Shown here piece after piece: positions 1 to 12,857 of a stretch of 64,000 bases of DNA. The stretch lies in assembly GCA_004369085.1 (NCBI GenBank), contig ML210289.1, forward strand, positions 1 through 64,000, given 5' to 3'. The notes under the pieces are model-generated. The model had not been told where the DNA came from, searched no databases, and was given only the letters and a program-made list of their open reading frames with translations. The translations under genes were made by a program, and so were the position numbers. Within the stretch, counting starts at the first letter, position 1. Every line of letters starts with the position of its first letter. The stretch is from Coprinopsis marcescibilis (lineage: Eukaryota; Basidiomycota; Agaricomycetes; Agaricales; Psathyrellaceae).

Positions 1-91
1 GGTGGGAACGAGGGTGGGGGATCTCAAAATGTATGGGATTTCCCGGTTTATGGGTTAGCACCGGTATGGTTTAAGACGGTGTCGACTGTAG

Positions 92-404
92 TGCTACCGT
101 GGGGCAGAATGCGACAACGGAAGAAAAGTTGGCGTCACTGCAGCAGCGCCTTGTCAATCTGGAGCATAAAGTGGCGGATGGTCTGGCTGCCATGGACTTG
201 AAGGTCGAGGAGAAGCTTGCGAGGTTGGAGGTTCGAATCGAACAAAGGATCTCCATCTTTGAAAATAACTCAGAGAGGCGGTTCGATACACTGGAAGCGT
301 TGCTTAGGCAGGTTGCGGCACAGACCTCTGAACTGCCTTCCATCTATGGGCAGCTGGTTCGAGAACACCTCAGGGGTGTTGGTCTCGTTAGCCCCAGGCG
401 ATAA
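92..404 (+). CDS. 3'-terminal exon of a coiled-coil protein (partial)
   Basis: An open frame of about 100 residues ends at a TAA at 402-404. It is rich in E, K, L and R in a heptad-like pattern (LASLQQRL, NLEHKV, LARLEVRI, RFDTLEALL), which predicts a continuous coiled coil. There is no good ATG near its start; the frame opens just after a possible splice acceptor (ctgtag, ending at 91). I therefore read it as the last exon of a gene that begins upstream of the window. No catalytic or binding motif is visible. A short proline-containing tail follows the coil. Function unknown; it could be structural or an oligomerisation tail. The exon assignment is inference, the coiled-coil character is direct. 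Confidence 0.5.
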
Positions 405-2277
405 CTAGTCATTGCTTTCTCCGATTTCATCCATTATTGGTTGCTGCGACTCGGGGTAACGGAACTACACAACCTTGTTTAATACCAGCAAGTATTAGTT
501 GAATTTGCGGAAGAATCTGGATCTTGCGAAGCCGCTTATGTATGCGCTCGGAAAGTTGATTCAGAAATTTCCCGCACCCAACTGTGTCGCTTCTATGTCT
601 CAGAGTTCATTTCAATATGACCTTTATCTATGACTTCTAATGCAGCCTACAAGTCAGTGTGACTATTGAAAGAAAGGTAATTGTGTGTACTCTGCAATGA
701 CCGACAACATCGGGCTGTGAGGTGTTGCGTGTGGATAAGACCTATATCGGGGACTCACCGGTCACCCACAACATTTCGCACTCATTATCATGGTGGAGGC
801 CGAATAAAAGTTGGACAGCAGCGCAGGCCCCTTCGATTATCGAAGATCATCCAGTCCGTCAGCCCAAGTCCGAACTTCGCGAGATCAAGACCAAGGAGGC
901 GAAAGCGCTGATACCGAAGAGATTATTACTACTGATCCAGCATTTTTTCTCTTGTGTGGACGTTGTCGGACGAATGTACTTGCATCGGTTACGTACACCA
1001 ATTGTAGAGTACTGTCAGTGCACACTAACGTTGTTCTTTTTTGTTGACCAACCTCCGACAAGTTCGTGATATCATATTATCATGATTGCAATCTTAATCT
1101 CGCACTCTCGCACTCTCTGATCAGGACATGTCCTAGAGCCATTGCGGACAGACGCTGCTGCGAAAGGGCTACTGGGCTCGATACAGGCGCGGCTAGTTGA
1201 TCATAGTAGTATGCTTTCTCACTGCTTTCTCAGATAGGCTGGACGCTCAGGCTGGAGAAAAAGGTAGGGGCGTATGCCCCAGCCTCCAACTTCCAATTGT
1301 ATGTAATCACCTCAGCAGTTGTGCGCCGGCTTCATTACCCCGAGAGAGTCGTCATGCACAGTCCGACGGATCTGTTCCTTAATTCTCAGTGGCTGTCGCT
1401 GACCAGGGTAACGGTAACGCAGCCATTGCATGCGCAAGCCTGAGGGACAGTGGTCTACAGTGGTTTGTCATCCGGGGCGCTCAGCCATGATACCCTCAGG
1501 AACACTTTCGAGGATACAGCATCGTTTTACTGCCCCCAAATGTAATTCATGGGCTCAAGGACGAGTATTCCTTTCAAGCAGTCTCCGTCAGTCTCCGTCC
1601 CGTCCTTGAGAGATGATTTGATGCGCATCAGATGGTGGTGGATCTAGGTGATCAGTGAGTCTATGGAAAGGGATCGTCTTTATCGTTTGGACTTGGTTAT
1701 GTAGCACTAAGCGGCTATTATAGTATAGTCGCTCACATTCTTGAAAGTCGATGCAGTCGTCTCTAACTCGTTCGACATGGATACGGGTGGCAAACAAGGA
1801 TCCATCAGTCGATCATCCCGCATTGTCAAGGATTCATTATGTAGCAACCATACGTTTGCAAGTCCTGATGGTATCACCAACGAAGGGGCGTCTTGGTCGT
1901 TGATCATTCTTGCCCACCACATCTGCGAGCTGAATTCTTCATGTTTGGCCCTCAATTCGCATGCCGTTTGCGCCGAAGCATACACTCTGCTTCCGTGGCT
2001 TCTATTCCCGGTGTCATTTGTTCTTCTGCATCGGGTACTAGGCGGCGGTAAGAGGGTAATGAAAGCAGTGCCCCGTGACAGAATCCTGGTTTAGATCTGC
2101 CCCAGCCAGGTTGCATCAAAGAACAGTTGGTCGACGACGCAGCCTGGCGCTAAGGTGCTGCTGTTGAGAATCATATCTTCTCATGTCAGCAGTGCCTTTC
2201 TTTCCTTTCCTTCCACCACAGTCAGGCCTCACATATAATCGCGGGGGGACAAGTTCCTGGACGTTGAACGTCTACCA
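405..2277. other. gene-poor stretch, nothing recognised
   Basis: Several open frames of 60-117 codons occur on both strands, but none has a recognisable domain, a convincing splice pattern or a biased composition. The longest plus-strand frame (1741-2094) overlaps an antisense frame of similar length, which suggests chance. I see no tRNA or repeat here. Confidence 0.4.
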
Positions 2278-4884
2278 TGCGCTCATCTTGTCGCCTATTA
2301 ACCACTTGGGCTTTTGCGTGGCTTTTGCTGATCAGGGCGACGGTCGCCCAGGATGCGACGGTGCGCCTTACGTGAATTTACACAAACCCGCGACCCGCCT
2401 AACCCATATCTCTCCTTCTGATGTACAGAAGAATGCAGACTATGTGCGCGCTGGTTTGGCACTGTAATCTCTAGGCCAGATACTAATGATGTTTTCCATA
2501 GCTGAAAGGGACGAACGGCGTGTGGTCATGTACGCTGCAGGACACCTTGAACCAGGATACAAGATGTGATCCATCGATTCGGCGGCGCAGATGTGAGCTT
2601 GTTCCACTATATGGAAGCTGCTTAACTCGGAGCTAAATGAAATTTCGACTTCCAGCTTTCCATCTCGACAGTAGACAAGCCCCAGGCGAATCAGAGCGTT
2701 TCAACCCGAGACCGTCTCCTTGTCGTTGGTGCGCCCGGATCACATTCTGGCCTGTTTATCTGACCTCATGACTCCTTCTACAGTAACAACATCTACTTCA
2801 ACATATGGAGCGCATGCATTTTGACGAGCAACAACAACAACACGCTACCTTCTGTACCCGACTGGGTCGAAAAATGCAAGCAGTCGTCAACAACCTTCGA
2901 ATCGAATCTCCTCGTAGCGACCTTAGGGTCGATTGAGGTTCCAAATTGGGCGCAAGTACCTGTTGTGGGGGACAAGTTCGATATTATGAAGGCGGTATTA
3001 GGTGCGTTGCATCTCTCCGATGCCTATGTTTAAGCGACTGATGTTTCCGCTTAATTCCACCCTATGTCCCAGTCGCCCATCAAGAGTGGAGAACCATCCA
3101 AATTGTTGCACCGGTTATCTCAGCTGTCGTGGCCGTCATCGCCACTTGCTTGGCCTACTATTTCTGGGCGAGGATAAGAGGGAGAACACCTCATTTTACA
3201 GCTTTTAGAAGCAAGGTTTCAGAGAGCTTCAACGTCAACTCGGTCTTCGAGCCGTCATTGAAGCCTGTCCGTCGCGAGGAGCCCAACGACGGGTGGGTAA
3301 TCGACCAGAACGAAGATCCTCCAAGCTCTGTCCAGCAAACAGTACAAATCGCCTCCATCCCTGAAGTTGTGTATCAACGAGCAAAATTGGATGATCCCGA
3401 TCAGGGAAGGCCAGCAGGACATCGAAAAGACAATTCGCAATCACAACAAAGCAAGCAAACAACGCATGTAGATGCCAGGCCAATATCAGCTCTCGACCTT
3501 ACGGACAACTCCAACGGGCGCACAACCCCACCCCCCATGTCAAAATGGTCAGATTCTGATCATCGCTCCCACAACCTGCAATATCACACATATACGCCTC
3601 AGCATTCGAAGCGTCTTCCTGGTTCTTCAACCATCAACACCTTCGTGAGCCACCTAAAGGGCGTACCCTCTTCGATCAACCCCTTCAAGTCGCGCCCGGC
3701 TCCTGTCAAGCACGTCCTCCCAAGCCATGGCTTCCGACTTGACGACCATTCTGACAAGGCTACTGAAACCACCTTCTCCACTGAAAGGCGCGAAACACAG
3801 GATAGTTTCTTGTTTGGGGGTACATTGGGAAGCGGTTACCGTGGACAGCAAGGAGTCCTGGTCAACGGGCACGATATAGAGGACCATGATGAAAGGCTCA
3901 CGTTGATATCCAACGAGGAGCGACAGCACAATCGCGTCTTCCTGATATCCAAGACTCCCGGGCAAGACTTCAGTATTCACAGCGCTGGAACCAAAAGGGC
4001 TCCCAGCAGAATGAGCCACGGCCAGTCCACTGTCGATGGGAGCAATATTCAAATCATCACTCCTAGCACCACCACATCGCATGGAGTCCCTTGGAAAGGG
4101 TTCTGGAGGCGTCAAAGTGGTTCTAAGGTGAGTTAATGGGACATCTTGTCCTAGCCTCAGAGTCGCATACTAAAGTTTGCAATAGAACGAGTCTCCTGCT
4201 TCGGTGCCACCTGCTCCCAAACATCCGCCCCCTGCCGCCCCTCCATCGACAACCAACATCAGCACCCCAAGATTTCCTCTTGCCAACATCGAAGATCGGT
4301 CTACTCCGAAGATGAAAAAGCCACTTCTCCCGACTAACAACTCCTCCATCACAGTCAACACCATTCGTCCAAGTTCGCCAGCCCCGGGAGCGGTCAACGG
4401 TCCTTTGTTCCTCCAAGCTCCTTTCCGGACGGGTGTATATGACCAGGAGCGTTATCCAGCAAGGGACGATGAGACGAAGAAGAGTATCAATGGACACCAC
4501 AAATTCGCTTCCGAGTCAAAGATCTCACTGTCTAAGACGGCGGATGATGACAATGATGGACAGGATGTCCGACCTCCTCGCCCATTGTCCATGCAACGGA
4601 CAGGCAGCTCGACCCGTACCAATGGCACAGGAACGCTCCACCCACCGACGAGGAACCATGGGAGAGGCCTGCAGGAAGACGACGCAGCTTCTTTCTATCT
4701 CACTCCCAGCTCACCGCCCACCCATCTGAGAAATCTCTCCCAGGAAACATTGCATCCCAACCGATCGAACCCGGAATTGTTGTTCCCTTCGTCCGTGAGG
4801 GCGGTGGGTTACTCAGGTGGAGCTTTTGCGCCGATACCCCCCGTACCTGTTCGAGCTTCTCGTCCACTGCCCCAGCCTCGATGA
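2278..4884 (+). CDS. single-pass membrane protein with cysteine-containing ectodomain and long cytosolic tail
   Basis: An ATG at 2278 opens a good signal peptide: a leucine/tryptophan-rich core, then ATVA before QD. Short exons follow whose exact junctions I could not settle. A clear ectodomain exon (about 2783-3001) has NIYFNIWSAC, PDWVEKC and VPNWAQVPV. This is the W..C ... VP.WA pattern I associate with an agaricomycete family of signal-peptide/ectodomain/TM proteins. A 71-nt intron (3002-3072) leads to a transmembrane helix (IVAPVISAVVAVIATCLAYYF) followed by arginines, so the tail is cytosolic. The tail (about 560 residues) is Pro/Ser/Thr-rich and probably disordered, with one intron (4128-4185, gtgagt...aatag). 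Stop at 4884. Role unknown; the layout would suit a surface sensor or cell-wall-linked receptor, but no signalling domain is visible. The 5' exon chain is uncertain: the predicted signal-peptide exon does not join the next exon in a simple phase. Confidence 0.65.
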
Positions 4885-5492
4885 TATTTTCTTCTCAACT
4901 TTCGCTTTCGATTTTCTGTAGTGAAAATCTCGGACACTTGTTCTGTTGCTGTAGGATTATTCTGGTGCCTCACGATTTTATGAAGATCCGTGTAACGAGT
5001 AGCGATGAAAGAATGTAGCCTGTATTTTTAACTTGTATTGTGGCGGATTTGGAAGCTGGGGTTCTGCCATCCGCCTGCTTGAGGGTTGGGAACGATCAGG
5101 AAACCTTGAAAATCATGACTCATGATCAACCGGTAAAGCCTGTTAGTCCCATCAGAGCTCGTGCCCTTCCGATTCAATTCCGATTGCACTTCCTTCCCCG
5201 AACAGGTATCATTAAACTAACTAAGGGAAGAATCTCAACCTTAAATTGGGCAACCACTGAATGATATTCTCATTGTAACGTCAACCCCTGTCGACCCACC
5301 GAAGCGTCTCAGTCACAACATTTGCATTTTGAATTTTGGGTTCATTCAAGGCGCAGCATTCACACCCTTAGATAATGACGGGTATCGCGGGCAATGGTGT
5401 TTCAAAAATACTGGCAGGAGGTTCATCCGCAGCTTGAGAAAGTGCGGTGATGATACTATAACAACGAGCGAGCCTTTCTCATCATCACCACC
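4885..5492. other. intergenic region
   Basis: 3' flank of the membrane-protein gene and promoter side of the following F-box gene. One 74-codon open frame (5040-5264) has no start context or domain and is probably chance. No repeat or RNA gene seen. Confidence 0.5.
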
Positions 5493-7766
5493 ATGGATGC
5501 GTTGAAGGATATTGCTTCTCTTGCTCTCGAACAGCCACTGTCACTCGCGATACCAACCTACCGTCTCCTCAAATCGAACCAACCTCCAGGAGAATTGGAA
5601 TCAAAGCAGATAGCCAAACGATTGGGGAAACTAAATCCGGGTAAGTTGATCACTGTGGTGTTGCACCGTCGACAAGCTGATCTGAAGCTTACTATTTGTA
5701 GCCAACAAGCAACACGAACGACGGGCTTCTCGCATCTTGAAGGCCATCATTTCCCCAACACGTCGGGTACCCCCTGAGCTACTCGAGCAGATTTTCGAGG
5801 CCGCTGTCCAGCTGGACCGAGAAGAACACGGGCTATCTGACAAAGCGCACAGCTCTTTGGTGTCTATTTCGGAGACCTGTTGCCTATGGAACAGTGTGGC
5901 CAGGAGTACGCCTTTTCTTTGGCGTCAGCTTCCCAGCGCAGACTTTGCGGACCTGTCAGACACGACGAAAGTTGCAAGTCGAGTAGACGCTGCAATCTCG
6001 CGGTACCTCCCGTTGTCCAGGAACGATCCTATTATCTTTAGATATGCAACCTCCCGCTATACCGCAAGAGAGCCTGACATGCAACTACTGTCAGAAAGTA
6101 CGTTAAAATCCCTCATGGAGGTGAGCAATCGGTGGGGCTATGTCGAGATACAGGCGCGTTTCGACAAACTCGCTGCGACCCTGCGTCCAATCAAAGGAAA
6201 TATTACATCCCTCCACACGCTTTCCATCGCTCCAGATCCCTACGACAACGGCCCAATCTCACGCTCACCGTACGATGTATTCAGCGATGCACCCAAACTG
6301 GCGGAGGTACAATACAACATGCCCAGTTCGTCTACCGACCCGGATACCCAACCACATTGCATATCCCTTCTCTTCAAGTTGCCCTGGACGCAGTTGACGA
6401 GCTACTCCGAAAGGAGCTCACCCTCAAACACAGCGTTCGATACAATGTGTTCCTCGACAAAAAAGCTCGAAACCCTTGTGATCAGGGCTACTCCAGTTCT
6501 CTCTCTCTCCCCCACTCCAGCTACCCCTTTGCATCCTCGCACGGTAATGCATTCCTTACTGTCGTTTGAGCTGGAGGTGCCAATGTGGCAAGCTCCTACC
6601 TTCCTCGACAGCCTCGTATGTCCATCTTTGCAACATCTGAAAGTAGCCGGGGAGAGGAGAACAAGCCGGTATATGTCACCTAGTACCAGCGAAAAGATGA
6701 AAGGCGATATAGATGCTCTATCATCTTCAATCTACACGTTCCTCGTCGAATCGGACATCTCGCATTGCCTAACCACACTCTGGCTTTACTTCGGAGGATA
6801 CCAGGAGGCAGAAGTGCTCTATCCTCTGCTCGCCGCTGCCCATGCTCTGGTTCAATTGGATCTTCAGCTTGACGACCTCGAGAACCTTGGACAGTTAACT
6901 TCGGTCCTATTGGGTACCGAAAATGGCTCGAAAATGTCGTCGAGACCAATGACTACCAGCCCCCTCCTCCGGTTCATCACTTTGCACCTTGGCGATAAGG
7001 ATCCAGACTTGGTTTTCAAAGTCCATCGACAAGCCATCTTCGAGGCTGTAAACGTCGCTTGTTCGACACGATTCTCACAACAGGAGCAAGACTGGGGCGA
7101 TACGGATCGTCCGGCATTGGAGCGATTCGGGATCACATCGTGCTGTCCGTCCCTCACGAACACCTACTGGCTTGCGTTCGAAGGACTTCTCCCGTCCAGC
7201 TATATTCCTCAAATGAACCAGGAAGGCACAGAGGAGTGGTTGATGAAGTCCTGGAAGATGAATCTATGGTCATATGTCCATCCTCTGGTGCAGAACAGGT
7301 TTCATGTGGGGCACTCTGCATACCAATGGGCGGCGGCGGGTGTTCTCCCTCGTGCTTCAAAGTCGGTCGCAATGGCGAATATTCACAGTACTATCAAGCA
7401 GATGGAGAAGCATACTGTTATCAGCTGGAAGAATCTTCTGGTGAGTCGAAGTTAAACTAGCGTCAAGTGATCAGTGTTCGATGACAGTACGTTTAGCGAA
7501 CGCAAATTATCGAGCTTCTTGAAGCGTTCGTCCATGTACCTCCATTGTCTATGGAACTCGACGCAAGGAAGTTGGCCCAGTATCAGAAGCGGACAAGACA
7601 CATTGTAGAGCGCTGGAAACATCTCTCGAGTGATTGGTATCGTGGTCAGAGCCGCTGGGCCAGACACGGAGAAGGGGTGTTAGTTTACCGTTATTGCTCT
7701 TCAAATGCTCCCCTTCCACAACCGCCGAAATTGTGTCAAGACAGCGTATTTTCTTATATGAGTTAA
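5493..7766 (+). CDS. F-box domain protein
   Basis: Three exons: 5493-5640, 5702-7440 and 7497-7766, joined by a phase-1 intron (gtaagt ... ttgtag) and a phase-0 intron (gtgagt ... gtttag). The protein is about 718 residues. After a 75-residue N-terminal stretch with a coiled, basic segment, an F-box begins at VPPELLEQIFEAA and continues through ISETCCLWNSVARSTPFLW, the classic agaricomycete F-box pattern with the conserved W and the 'TP.LW' end. The remainder is leucine-rich with repeated 'L..L.L' segments, consistent with degenerate LRR-like repeats. F-box proteins act as substrate receptors of SCF ubiquitin ligases by binding Skp1; the substrate here is unknown. A short exon ending in SYMS is supported by unbroken frame and clean splice sites. 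The ATG chosen is preceded by 'caccaccatgg', a good fungal context. Confidence 0.85.
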
Positions 7767-8214
7767 TTTAATGTACCATAGCATCGACCTTGCTCGCTAG
7801 GTCCCTTCCACCTCCATATTACTAAGCTGAACATGGTTTTTGAAGGTTTCAAAATGTCGCATAGATACACTGAGATGTTCCAAGTCTGAGAAGTTCTGCA
7901 CGTTTCAAGCTCTAAGTCCTCGAGATTGATTTGATTACTGACCACCAAAAATTGAGCAGGGATTTGAGCGCTTGAGCAAGGGTCGCTTAGTCGCGGAACG
8001 GGGCTTCTGGTCAATTTAATGCAGCACGTAAGTGTTTCAGAAACTCACGATGGACGTATGGGCGCATCCCGGGTTCGAACCCCCAATCTCCAGCACAATG
8101 CTTTGGTATTTGTGGCTGTGACGACAATGATTCTCGCGGACGCAATTGCAGGGAGCACAACATCTTCGCCGTCGACAACCACCATTCAATCCGGATATCG
8201 ACTTTGCAGGCTGA
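7767..8214. other. intergenic region with a tRNA-like B-box remnant
   Basis: Between the F-box gene and a membrane-protein gene. At about 8070-8085 the plus strand reads GGGTTCGAACCCCC, a perfect RNA polymerase III B-box core. The flanks do not fold into a full cloverleaf by eye: only the inner part of the T stem pairs. It resembles the B-box areas near 30.66 and 34.47 kb and is probably a decayed tRNA-derived element, not a working tRNA. Confidence 0.4.
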
Positions 8215-9504
8215 ATGGACGCACAGACCACTCAGCAGGATGCACCTCCACCATCTGTTGATGAAATCAATGACAATGTCATAACGGATCCACCACCACC
8301 GTACCCAGATCCTGCTAGGCGGCGCAGTCATGGGGGAAGAGTCTCATCTGGCAACCGTTCACGACGCAGCGGACACAATCTGCATACCATACAGACCGAC
8401 TCGTCTATGGACTCATATGGAGAGTTGGATGGGATACTCGCGACACCATCGCAGGGGCTGATATCATCGGGGCCGAGCACGGACGACAACGACCTCGATG
8501 CGGAACGGGCAACGTTCCTTAGCCCACCCAGTCCTTCGCAACTTCAGCGGAGTCACAGACACCCTGGGATGGGAGGCCGACCACCATCTATTTCCCATGC
8601 GAGTACGCTGTCTGCGGCCCCGTCATTGGCCCATACAGTGTTATCGCTCTTCCAGCTTGAACAAGACCACGACGATGAAGGTGGTGTTTATCTGCCAGAT
8701 GAGGGCTTCTCGGAGCAGCACCTGCACCACATGCTTGAAGAAGAACGGGACGATGGGCTTTCATTGCACTCTACGAGGAGGAACGAATCGAAACTGGCGC
8801 GTTATTTCCGGCCGATGGGGAGGCCGCTCTATTATCGCGCACTTATCCATCTTTTGTTCATAAACTTCCCATATGCCCTTGCAGCATGGATATACCTGTT
8901 TGTGTTCACCCTTGTAAGATGACATTCATTTTCGGATCGTCTTGATTCTAACGTTCGTGTGCAATAGACGGGTACGACGCTGCTGGTAGCACTCCCACTG
9001 GGTGCTCTGTTCTGCTTCCTTGACCTGCTAGGTGCCAGACTGTTTTCTCGGGGAGAGCTCGCCCTGCAGACACGTTTCCACAGCCCACTCTCCTATCCCA
9101 CACCATACCCTCCTAGGCCCATCTTTACTCGTTATCGCGAGCTCACTTCCCAAGAAATCGAAACAGGCAGAATGGCCTCTTCGCGGCCCGGTGGCTTAGT
9201 TAAGGAAAAATCTTTCTACAAGAATGCCTACGCTATGGTACGTTTTCTACGACTCCATTTCGGGCTGCGCTGTCATGTTTCTAACACAACACAGTTCACA
9301 GACCCAACTTCATATCAAGCACTGTTCTATTTCATCGTTATCAAGCCCGCTATCACCCTGGGACTGCTGTTGTTCATCCTCATTTTCGTCGTTCCAGCCA
9401 TTATTTTGGTGATACCGGCGCCTGCCGCGCTCAGGGCCGTTAGAAGACTAGGAAAATGGCAGGCTAATATTGCTGTGGAGGGGTTGTATTTTGCTGTTCG
9501 GTGA
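8215..9504 (+). CDS. multi-pass membrane protein, possibly of the 'putative sensor' type
   Basis: Three exons: 8215-8913, 8968-9237 and 9295-9504, phase-0 introns with gtaaga...caatag and gtacgt...acacag. About 393 residues. The first 200 residues are polar, with a proline-rich PPPPYPDP motif near residue 25 (a PPxY-like sequence, a possible WW-domain or Nedd4/Rsp5 ligand). From about residue 210 the protein is strongly conserved-looking: hydrophobic stretches ALIHLLFINFPYALAAW, TLLVALPLGALFCFLDLLGA and, near the C terminus, IKPAITLGLLLFILIFVVPAIILVIPA, giving roughly four membrane segments. The 'NFPYALAAW..L.F..TGTTLL' pattern recalls fungal proteins annotated as 'putative sensor' domain, but I cannot confirm that without a profile search. 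It ends shortly after the last helix with a short helix containing IAVEGLYF. Membrane location is certain; function is unknown. Confidence 0.75.
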
Positions 9505-10136
9505 CCCCTTGATAGACTCTCGCTCAGGCTGCAAAGACTGACACATCGCATAGTCGAGGTAGATTCAAATATAATTCTACATGTACATTAACATTAACTT
9601 CGGGGTTTTACTACCTTGCTAACATTGATATACCTTTCTATGCCATGGATTCATTTCTGTATTTGATCCTCACTAGCAAACTTGCATGGGCCAATTCAAA
9701 TCGTGCCACGCCATCAAAAATGAGTTCGAACCTCCACCGGACATCCTTTTTGTTTTCAACAGTTCTCTTATCCAAAGATCTCAATATTCGCCTGTATAGT
9801 ACTTACGTGCTGAAGGGTTTTTGAATGCCTAACCTCTGGAGCATCAATCGTAACACATCGTCGCTGGCTATTATACTATTAGTACCATCGATTTCAAGTT
9901 GGTAACGCGGCTCCTCTTGGGTAACTCAGTGTACTTGTTGAGAAACACACACAGCAATTCACCGTCTGAGCCCTTTCTCAAGCTGAAGTGTACACAGTAC
10001 ACACCGCAAAAATTGGTGTGGACATTGACAACGATCACGCGGTTTCTGGTGGGAATTTACATTCACCCCCATCGCTTTACATTCATCGCCGTCGCAATGA
10101 CGCGAAGTCTCCGCCTTCCCTTGTCTTCCTTCTCCC
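9505..10136. other. intergenic region
   Basis: AT-richer spacer between two plus-strand genes. Overlapping short frames on both strands show no domain. No repeat or RNA gene seen. Confidence 0.5.
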
Positions 10137-11961
10137 ATGACCGAGCACCGGCTCATTGTCGATTTCCCCCCAGAGCTGCTTCCTCTGGTTGCAGCTCATC
10201 TACCACTGGGCCGCACTCCAGCAACACTACTTTCTTTGGCACTTGTTGACCGGCAAACATCGGAGATGGTCCTACCTGTGCTCTGGGCGACCCTTATCCT
10301 CAGAAACATCCCGGATACTGTGAATGCACTACAGAGAATTCTGGATGATCCAGACAGAGGGCTGTTTGTTCGATCTATACACATCGACACGCCTTTTTCC
10401 TCGGACAACAGAGTCCAAGATTGGTTCGAATCGTCCCCTGCCATCATCGAGGGCAGGCTTCGAAAGCTTATTCAAACAGGTTTGCTACCAGCCTTGCATA
10501 CTCTAGAAATACGGGAACAAAGGTATAGAAGACATTTTGGGTCTTATGATGCACCTTTCTGGAACGACCTCCGTACGTTCTGTCCAAGGATACAGACAAT
10601 GGCATTGACCAACGTCAGTAGCCATAGCAAGCGAAAGGGGGTACCATGGCTGATAGATGCAGGTGTACTTAACCTGAAGGTGTGTATAATCTTAACTGTG
10701 ATGTATGGCAAAACCGGTCAAACAAGCCACAGAACATCAGGAGCCTCACAGTGCAGCGATGTGGGCGCATGTCCCTCGTATTTCCGGAACTCATGCGATA
10801 CGTTGGATCGATTGCCTCAACACTTCACACTTTCATCTTCGACCCCGACATCAGTGCATGGCCAATTAAGCCGTGTTCAGCTACGCTGGACTTGCTTTTC
10901 GATCTTCACCTCCCAGTCCTCGAACGCATCACTCTGCTAGGCTTCCTCATCCATGATCCGAGAAGAATGCTTCCGTTTTGGTCTCGCCACACCAACCTGG
11001 AGTTTATCCACGTCTTTCCTGCCAGCAATTTAATGCGGTTCCTCTCTCCTGATGCCCAAACCCTTCCAAATTTCCTTCCCAAGCTAAAGCATCTCAGAGT
11101 AAGCATCGTAAAACATTGTTTTCAGAATCCCCTGATAAGCTACTCATTCCTATATCCGTGCATCTAGGCTCGTTTTGAGGACGTGCGGCTACTGTCTTCA
11201 AAACTCCATCAGCTATCCAGCCTCTGGGTTCTGAACTCGTTCAACTGCCAGGTTGCCTACCTGATACGCGAAGTAATCCCAGCCGGTCTCCCAAACCTCA
11301 AGAGCCTCAGTGTACATCGTCGAGTCCATCTACCAAATTCGCTGAGATCCTTTGCGCCCTTGTCGTCTGAAGGCCTATACTGGCACGAAAAGGCGGATGG
11401 GATATTTTCTTCTACGTATCCCAGCTCACCCCTTGAAAGCGAAGGAGATCAAAGTCGACCTCGACAGGCCTTCATTGACAGTTTTGTGGGCTCGGTTCTA
11501 CGCGGTGCCCCAAATCTTGTAGAGTTCCGTATAGCGCTGTCACATGGGCCTATCAAACTTGACGGCTATGTGGGTGGATCTGTTTCCCTCTGCTACAAGG
11601 TATATCTAACTTGTCGCTTTGAACGTGGGGTTCGCAGACACAGATACCAGGCTTAGAAGATGTCATGGCCTTTCAGAGTCTGCAGAGGTTCTTCTTCTTT
11701 CAAGAGCCGAGTCACCGGGTTGGTCTTTCTAAAGAGGCACTTGTATCAAGTGCACATACCCTGGCCAGGGAGAAGTTCAACAGTAACTTCGGGGTAGACT
11801 TTGGGGACTGTGATGCGCACACAGAAGCAGGCCCCAACACTACTCTACGAGGCTACGTGAAAGTCCATTTCGAGGAAAATACGTGCCGTAAGTGGATCAA
11901 AGCAGGCAGGATGATGGAGATCGGTCAGGAAGACCAGATCAAGGAGCCGCTGATCTGTTAA
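10137..11961 (+). CDS. F-box-like, LRR-like protein, paralog 1
   Basis: Four exons: 10137-10679, 10733-11098, 11168-11599 and 11644-11961, all introns phase 0. About 552 residues. The N terminus has a degenerate F-box-like segment: DFPPELLPLVAAHLPL, then LLSLALVDRQTSEMVLPVLWATLIL. The rest consists of leucine-rich segments separated by polar loops (LPALHTLEI, NIRSLTVQRCG, LPVLERITLLGF, LPKLKHLR, LPNLKSLSV), resembling the LRR-like backs of agaricomycete F-box proteins. Exon order, intron phases and motifs match the genes at 60830-62883 and 63451-64000, so these three are paralogs. A role as SCF substrate receptor is inferred only. The C-terminal exon (from IPGLEDVMAF) contains GIGQ-like text near its end (MMEIGQEDQ), parallel to AALGIGQEDE in the 62-kb paralog, which supports the final exon. 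Confidence 0.8.
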
Positions 11962-12857
11962 CAACATCAAGAGTAACCCGTCCAAAGGGATAAATAAATA
12001 TCAAGTTTTTTCCTAGCATTATTGTCATTTATTTCGTGTCTCGACATCGAAAGGTGGGCAGGGCTTCAAATGAGGTGCTTGTTCAGTCCTGCCGAATGTC
12101 TTTGGCTGTGCGTTGAGGTAGTTGCCTCACGATAGAAATTGGCGAGATATGCACATTGAAAGAGCTGGAATTTATGCACATGGCTCTGACGAAGCCTGAC
12201 GAAACACCAGAATTGATGGGGCGGTATTGAGCGGTATTGGTGATACTAGCGCTACAAGTGGTTCATTTCATATGTGCGGTGTTGTTTCGATTACGCAGAG
12301 GATGGACGCAGCTTGCTCAAGGACTTGAACGGTAGAGACTTGACCTAACACGGAAGCTGGGCGATAACGATGCACTGGACTCCGAGTCTAGTGCATAGTT
12401 GTAACTCAATGTTCAACTTGAGTCTCAAAGCCATGCTCGGGATCCGAGGGAGGCATGGCAGAGCTCGCCCGAGGTCTGGGGTTCAACTTTCAACCCTCGA
12501 AGAGAACATAAAATGTCGATAGCCTGGAAGCGACTGGAAAAATACGGATTGTTGAAAATTCATAAGCTAGTGCTACTGACATAGTTGATTCGTAGAGGAA
12601 GTTGGCGTTCGAGGCATAAAAAGAATGGTTGGTTTATGCAGTTCTTTACAAAGCCCCGGATCCGATTGTTGGTTTCTAACCGGCTGAAGAAACCAAAAGT
12701 CGTCGAGTGTCTTGAATTCGGACATGGGCCTGGAGCCCTAACAAAGCAGTAACAGATTGCACATGTTATAAAGGGACAAAACTTGCATAATGTAGCGCTG
12801 AAGCCTAGCTTACAGCCTGAGTTCGAAATCGTCAGGATTCAGCTAGAGAGACATATG
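11962..12857. other. intergenic region with a dispersed repeat
   Basis: Lies between two genes that converge (plus-strand F-box-like gene and minus-strand NACHT-TPR gene). The only notable content is the 140-bp repeat at 12494-12632, listed separately. No convincing coding frame. Confidence 0.5.
12494..12632 (+). repeat. 140-bp direct repeat, copy a
   Basis: From ccctcgaagagaac through ggcataaaaagaatggttgg this matches 21050-21191 in the same orientation, with scattered substitutions and a few one-base indels; I judge the identity to be well above 80 percent by eye. The best preserved core is gctactgacatag followed by ttcgtagag and gttggcg. It has no long open frame or terminal inverted repeats. 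The two copies lie on either side of the NACHT-TPR gene pair, about 8.6 kb apart. Confidence 0.8.
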
